Shown piece after piece: positions 6,668-9,310 of a DNA stretch of 9,310 nucleotides; position 1 is the stretch's first letter; each line of letters opens with the position of its first letter. The stretch is taken from the NCBI GenBank assembly GCA_022704925.1, contig JAKJFK010000056.1, positions 1 through 9,310 of the forward strand. The letters run 5' to 3'. The notes under the pieces are model-generated. The model had not been told where the DNA came from and did no database searches. It saw only the letters and a program-made list of their open reading frames with translations. A program made the translations under genes and the position numbers. This DNA is from a candidate division TA06 bacterium (GTDB taxonomy: Bacteria > Ratteibacteria > UBA8468 > MWAK01).

Positions 6668-8358
6668 ATCCGGAAGAGGGCGCCCAGTTTGCGGCCGAGC
6701 AGGGAGTTGGCGGCCAGGATGGTTACGGTCAGGAAGAGCATCGCCCAGACGCCGAGGGCGGCGGCGACGTAGCGGCCGGTCCCCAGGATCTGGAAGAGTT
6801 CGTAGAGGGCCTTGGTAATCGGGAAGAAGGCCTGTTTCTGGGCCAGCATCAAGGAATCGGAGACCTCCAGCATCGCGAAGCTGAAGGCGAAGAGGCCGCC
6901 GGCGATCAGGTTGGCGCTGATCAGGGGCAGGGTGATCCGGCGCAGGGTGTGCCAGGTCGACGCGCCCAGGTTTTGGGCCGATTCTTCCAGCGCTTCCGCC
7001 GTCTGCTGGAGGCCGGCGGTTACCGAGCGCACCACGTAGGGCAGGCGTCGGACCGCGTAAGCGATGATCAGCAGGAGCGTCGGGTTGTTGGCCGGATTGA
7101 AGGCGGCGAAGAGGCGGCCCGGCTGGCTGATGGCGATGTAGCCGAAGGCCAGCACGATACCCGGCACCGCCAGCGGCAGCATGGCCAGCAGGTCAAGCAG
7201 ACCCCGTCCCCGGAAATTTCCCCGCACCACCAGGTAAGCGATCGCCACTCCCAGTACCATGTCGAGTGTCAGCGCCAGCGTCGCGTAATAGAGGCTGTTC
7301 TTGATGGACGGCAGGGTGAGAGCGTGGCCGAGCGCCTCCCGGTAGTGGCCCAGCGTCCAGGCCGAGGGAAGGGCCGACTGGTACCAGCCCCGGCTGAAGC
7401 TGGTCAGTATGACGCCCAGGTGGGGGAGGGCGGCGGCCAGGAATACCAGCAGGAAAAGGCCGGAGGCCAGCCAGGCCGGTCCGCCGGTCAGCCGCCGGGT
7501 TTCGGCGGCCCCGGCCGACTTGCCCAGCATGGCCGCCGATTGGCGTCCAAAGAGAAACTTGCCGGCCGCGTAGATAAGGATCGAGGTGATCATCATGAAG
7601 GTTACCAGCGCGTAGGGCAGCGGGTTGTCGCCGATGTCCTTGATGCCGTCATAGATCTGGACCGCGGTCACCCGGGTGTAATCGAACATCAGCGGAGTGC
7701 CCAGCTCGGTGAAGGCCCAGATGAATACCAGCGAGCCGCCGGCGAAGAGGCCCGGCGCCGCCAACGGCAGGGTGATGCGCCAGAAGCGTCGCCCGCCGGA
7801 CGCCCCCAGGTTTTCGGCCGCCTCCTCCATCGCCGGGTCGATATTGGCCAGGGCGGCGCTGGCGTTCAGGTAGAAGATGGGATAGAGGTGGAGCGCCTGG
7901 GTGGCCGCCACCGCCCAGAAGCGTCCCTGGCCCAGCCAGTCGACCGGCCGCGACCAGTCCAGGAATCCGAGCTGGACCAGCAGGGCGTTCAAGGCGCCGA
8001 ATCGGCCGAGCATCTGGCTGATGCCGATGGCCCCGACGAAGGGCGGCAGTACCATCGGGACCAGCACCAGGCCGCCCAGGAGCCGCTTGGCGGGGAAGTC
8101 GCAGCGGGCCGCCAGGAAGGCCATCGGCAGCCCGAGCGCGGCCACCAGCAGGGTGGTGGCCAGGGCCAGCCGGAAGCTGTTGCTTACGCCTTCGCGGTAA
8201 ATGGGGTTGCGGAATATTTCCAGGAAGAATTCCGGGGTGAATTTCCCCCCGTGCAGGAAGCCGCCCTTGAGCGCCTGGAAGAGCGGTCCGAAGAAGAAAA
8301 GAACGAAGAAGGCCAGCGTGAGGCCGAGGATAAGCCAGGTCCAGCCGCGCCGGATCAC
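6664..8358 (-). CDS. ABC importer permease, fused two-domain FbpB-like type
   Basis: A 564-residue inner-membrane protein carrying two binding-protein-dependent permease domains in one chain, as in FbpB-type Fe3+ and related (thiamine, phosphonate) importers. I count about twelve hydrophobic segments, six per half. Each half has its ATPase-docking EAA loop: 'EEAAENLGASGGRRFWRITL' starting at residue 178 and 'EESAQNLGASTWHTLRRITL' starting at residue 458. I place the start at the GTG at 8356-8358. It overlaps the stop of the binding-protein gene as GTGA, is preceded by GGAGG with five bases between, and begins one TM segment cleanly. A longer ATG start at 8433 would add 25 residues of Pro/Gly/Arg-rich sequence and a 79-base overlap. 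The substrate is not readable, and the ATPase gene is not in the window. Confidence 0.9.
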   Translation of the reverse strand: MIRRGWTWLILGLTLAFFVLFFFGPLFQALKGGFLHGGKFTPEFFLEIFRNPIYREGVSNSFRLALATTLLVAALGLPMAFLAARCDFPAKRLLGGLVLVPMVLPPFVGAIGISQMLGRFGALNALLVQLGFLDWSRPVDWLGQGRFWAVAATQALHLYPIFYLNASAALANIDPAMEEAAENLGASGGRRFWRITLPLAAPGLFAGGSLVFIWAFTELGTPLMFDYTRVTAVQIYDGIKDIGDNPLPYALVTFMMITSILIYAAGKFLFGRQSAAMLGKSAGAAETRRLTGGPAWLASGLFLLVFLAAALPHLGVILTSFSRGWYQSALPSAWTLGHYREALGHALTLPSIKNSLYYATLALTLDMVLGVAIAYLVVRGNFRGRGLLDLLAMLPLAVPGIVLAFGYIAISQPGRLFAAFNPANNPTLLLIIAYAVRRLPYVVRSVTAGLQQTAEALEESAQNLGASTWHTLRRITLPLISANLIAGGLFAFSFAMLEVSDSLMLAQKQAFFPITKALYELFQILGTGRYVAAALGVWAMLFLTVTILAANSLLGRKLGALFRI

Positions 8359-9310
8359 GGCCGCCTCCGGTCGGCGGCCGCCCGGGCCAGCGTTTCGGCC
8401 TGCCGGTAGTTTTCCCGGAAGAAGACGGTCCACTCGCGGGTGATGGCGATCTCGTTTTTCTTCTCGCCCAGGGCGGCGGTCGTCTCCCGGAGCGCGGCCG
8501 GGTATTCGGCGTTGGCCGGCAGTTGTTCGAGCCGGGCCATCGCCTCCGGGCAGGCCGACGGTCCGCCGGCCGCCTGGATGGCCCGGCCGGCCGCGACCAG
8601 TTCCGGGTGGGTGTCAATGCACATCGCCCGGACCAGCAGCCGGATCAGGCCGAACATCGGACCGGTCCAGCCGGGCCGGTAGACGAAACTGCCCGCCTGC
8701 AGGTAAGGATTGACGTCCGGGTCGGAGCGGTATGGCCGGCCGGCCTCTCCGTAAGCGTCCTTGCGGATGGGCAGCCGGCGCAGTGAGTACTTGACCGGTC
8801 CGCCCGGGGTTCCGATCCGGTAATTCCAGAGGCGCTGTCCCTCCGGGCTGAGCAGGAATTCGACGAAGCGCCGGGCCAGTTCCGCGTCCGGGGCGCCCCT
8901 GAGGATGCCGACCGGGTCGGCTGAAAAGGAGGATCCGCCGGTCGGAGTAAAGTAGCGCATCCGTTTCGAACCCTCCTCCCGCTCGACGGTTTCGCTCTGG
9001 AAACGTCCGTAGAAATCGATGCACATGCCGGCGGCGGCATTTCCCTGGGCGACGTCGAGCGGCACCTTGCTGGCCGAATCGGTGAAGTAGCGGCAGTTGG
9101 CCCCGATTCGCTTGAGCAGGTTAAGCGCCGTCCGCCAGCCCTCGGCCAGTTCTTCGGCTCCGGCCCGGCCGGGATCGAGGCCGGCCCGGGCCGCCGAGGC
9201 CGCCATCTGCTCCTGGATCAGCGTTTCAAAGGCCTTGTTGATCGAACCGCTCTTGGAGGGATCGGCCAGGGCGATCCTGCCGAAGAACTCGGGGCGGGCC
9301 AGGTCTTCCC
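8355..9310 (-). CDS. Periplasmic solute-binding protein of an Fe3+/thiamine/phosphonate-type ABC importer, 5' truncated
   Basis: This gene supplies the ligand-binding subunit for the permease that follows. The frame is open through the right edge of the window. I read it upstream of the Met at 9206 and found 'LARPEFFGRIALADPSKSGS', then 'INKAFETLIQEQ', so that Met is internal. The ADPxxSGS motif (9243-9266) is the ligand-site strand typical of this binding-protein family. About 317 residues are visible; the signal peptide and first lobe, perhaps 130-170 residues, lie outside. Further family-like parts are 'PLDVAQGNAAAGMCIDFYG' and 'FVEFLLSPEGQRLWNYRIGT'. Iron-binding FbpA proteins use two adjacent tyrosines; here the candidate pair reads Phe-Tyr (9009-9014), so iron as ligand is doubtful. 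The TGA stop overlaps the permease GTG. Confidence 0.88.
   Translation of the reverse strand, partial: EDLARPEFFGRIALADPSKSGSINKAFETLIQEQMAASAARAGLDPGRAGAEELAEGWRTALNLLKRIGANCRYFTDSASKVPLDVAQGNAAAGMCIDFYGRFQSETVEREEGSKRMRYFTPTGGSSFSADPVGILRGAPDAELARRFVEFLLSPEGQRLWNYRIGTPGGPVKYSLRRLPIRKDAYGEAGRPYRSDPDVNPYLQAGSFVYRPGWTGPMFGLIRLLVRAMCIDTHPELVAAGRAIQAAGGPSACPEAMARLEQLPANAEYPAALRETTAALGEKKNEIAITREWTVFFRENYRQAETLARAAADRRRP
8364..8368 (-). promoter_or_regulatory. Ribosome binding site that fixes the permease start
   Basis: GGAGG on the - strand (CCTCC on +) lies five bases upstream of the GTG at 8358-8356, inside the last codons of the binding-protein gene. It favours the GTG start over the upstream ATG at 8433 and indicates translational coupling. 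Confidence 0.7.

Noticed and set aside
6949-8409. 486-codon open frame on the + strand opposite the permease gene
   Set aside because: The product is mostly Gln, Gly, Arg and Glu with no domain, while the - strand encodes a clear twelve-segment permease with two EAA loops.
9204-9206. Met at 9206 as the start of the binding protein
   Set aside because: The frame continues upstream to the window edge and encodes the family's ADPxxSGS motif. There is also no signal peptide after this Met.
1-9310. Very frequent GGCCGG/CCGGCC words as a possible repeat family or uptake signal
   Set aside because: They fall inside codons such as Leu-Ala-Gly and Gly-Arg throughout the genes, and are explained by G+C-biased codon use without a fixed longer consensus.

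Overview
The window is a G+C-rich bacterial segment, roughly two-thirds G+C by eye, with strong third-position G/C bias. It is densely packed: eight genes on the + strand meet two genes on the - strand tail to tail. I see no RNA gene, insertion sequence, CRISPR array, origin or long non-coding gap; the longest intergenic stretch is 71 bases. The Sec-type signal peptide, the NodJ-type exporter, the stand-alone GGQ release-factor-like protein and the oligogalacturonate-lyase-like/DUF4432 pair would suit a high-GC lineage such as the Planctomycetes-Verrucomicrobia-Chlamydiae group or a deltaproteobacterial relative. That placement is a weak guess; nothing here is a firm taxonomic marker.

Positions 1-1012 hold the 3' end of an ABC exporter ATPase and its complete ABC-2 (NodJ-type) permease, joined by an ATGA overlap. 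Positions 1041-2327 encode a secreted alpha/beta hydrolase with a visible Ser-Asp-His triad and an extra C-terminal domain. A 71-base gap containing a G+C-rich hairpin follows. Positions 2399-5812 form a sugar-metabolism block: a DUF4432 aldose-epimerase-like protein, an NAD-dependent epimerase/dehydratase and a beta-propeller protein resembling oligogalacturonate lyase (PL22). Positions 5805-6667 add two overlapping housekeeping-type genes, a GGQ release-factor-like ribosome-rescue protein and a single-domain MazG pyrophosphohydrolase.

On the - strand (9310 down to 6664) lie a 5'-truncated periplasmic solute-binding protein of the Fe3+/thiamine/phosphonate-type family and a fused two-domain (FbpB-like) permease. 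These are joined by a GTGA overlap that sets the permease start at 8358. The ATPase of this importer is not in the window. The mazG stop and the permease stop overlap, so no dedicated terminator fits between the two converging units.

A reasonable working model is a carbohydrate (possibly uronate or oligogalacturonide) processing locus beside two transporters: an exporter of unknown cargo and an importer of a metal or small ligand. The link between the transporters and the sugar genes rests on proximity alone. I found no clear evidence of a wholly new system. The most notable points are the divergent PL22-like protein, the secreted hydrolase with its extra domain, and the coupling of the ribosome-rescue and MazG genes to the sugar block.
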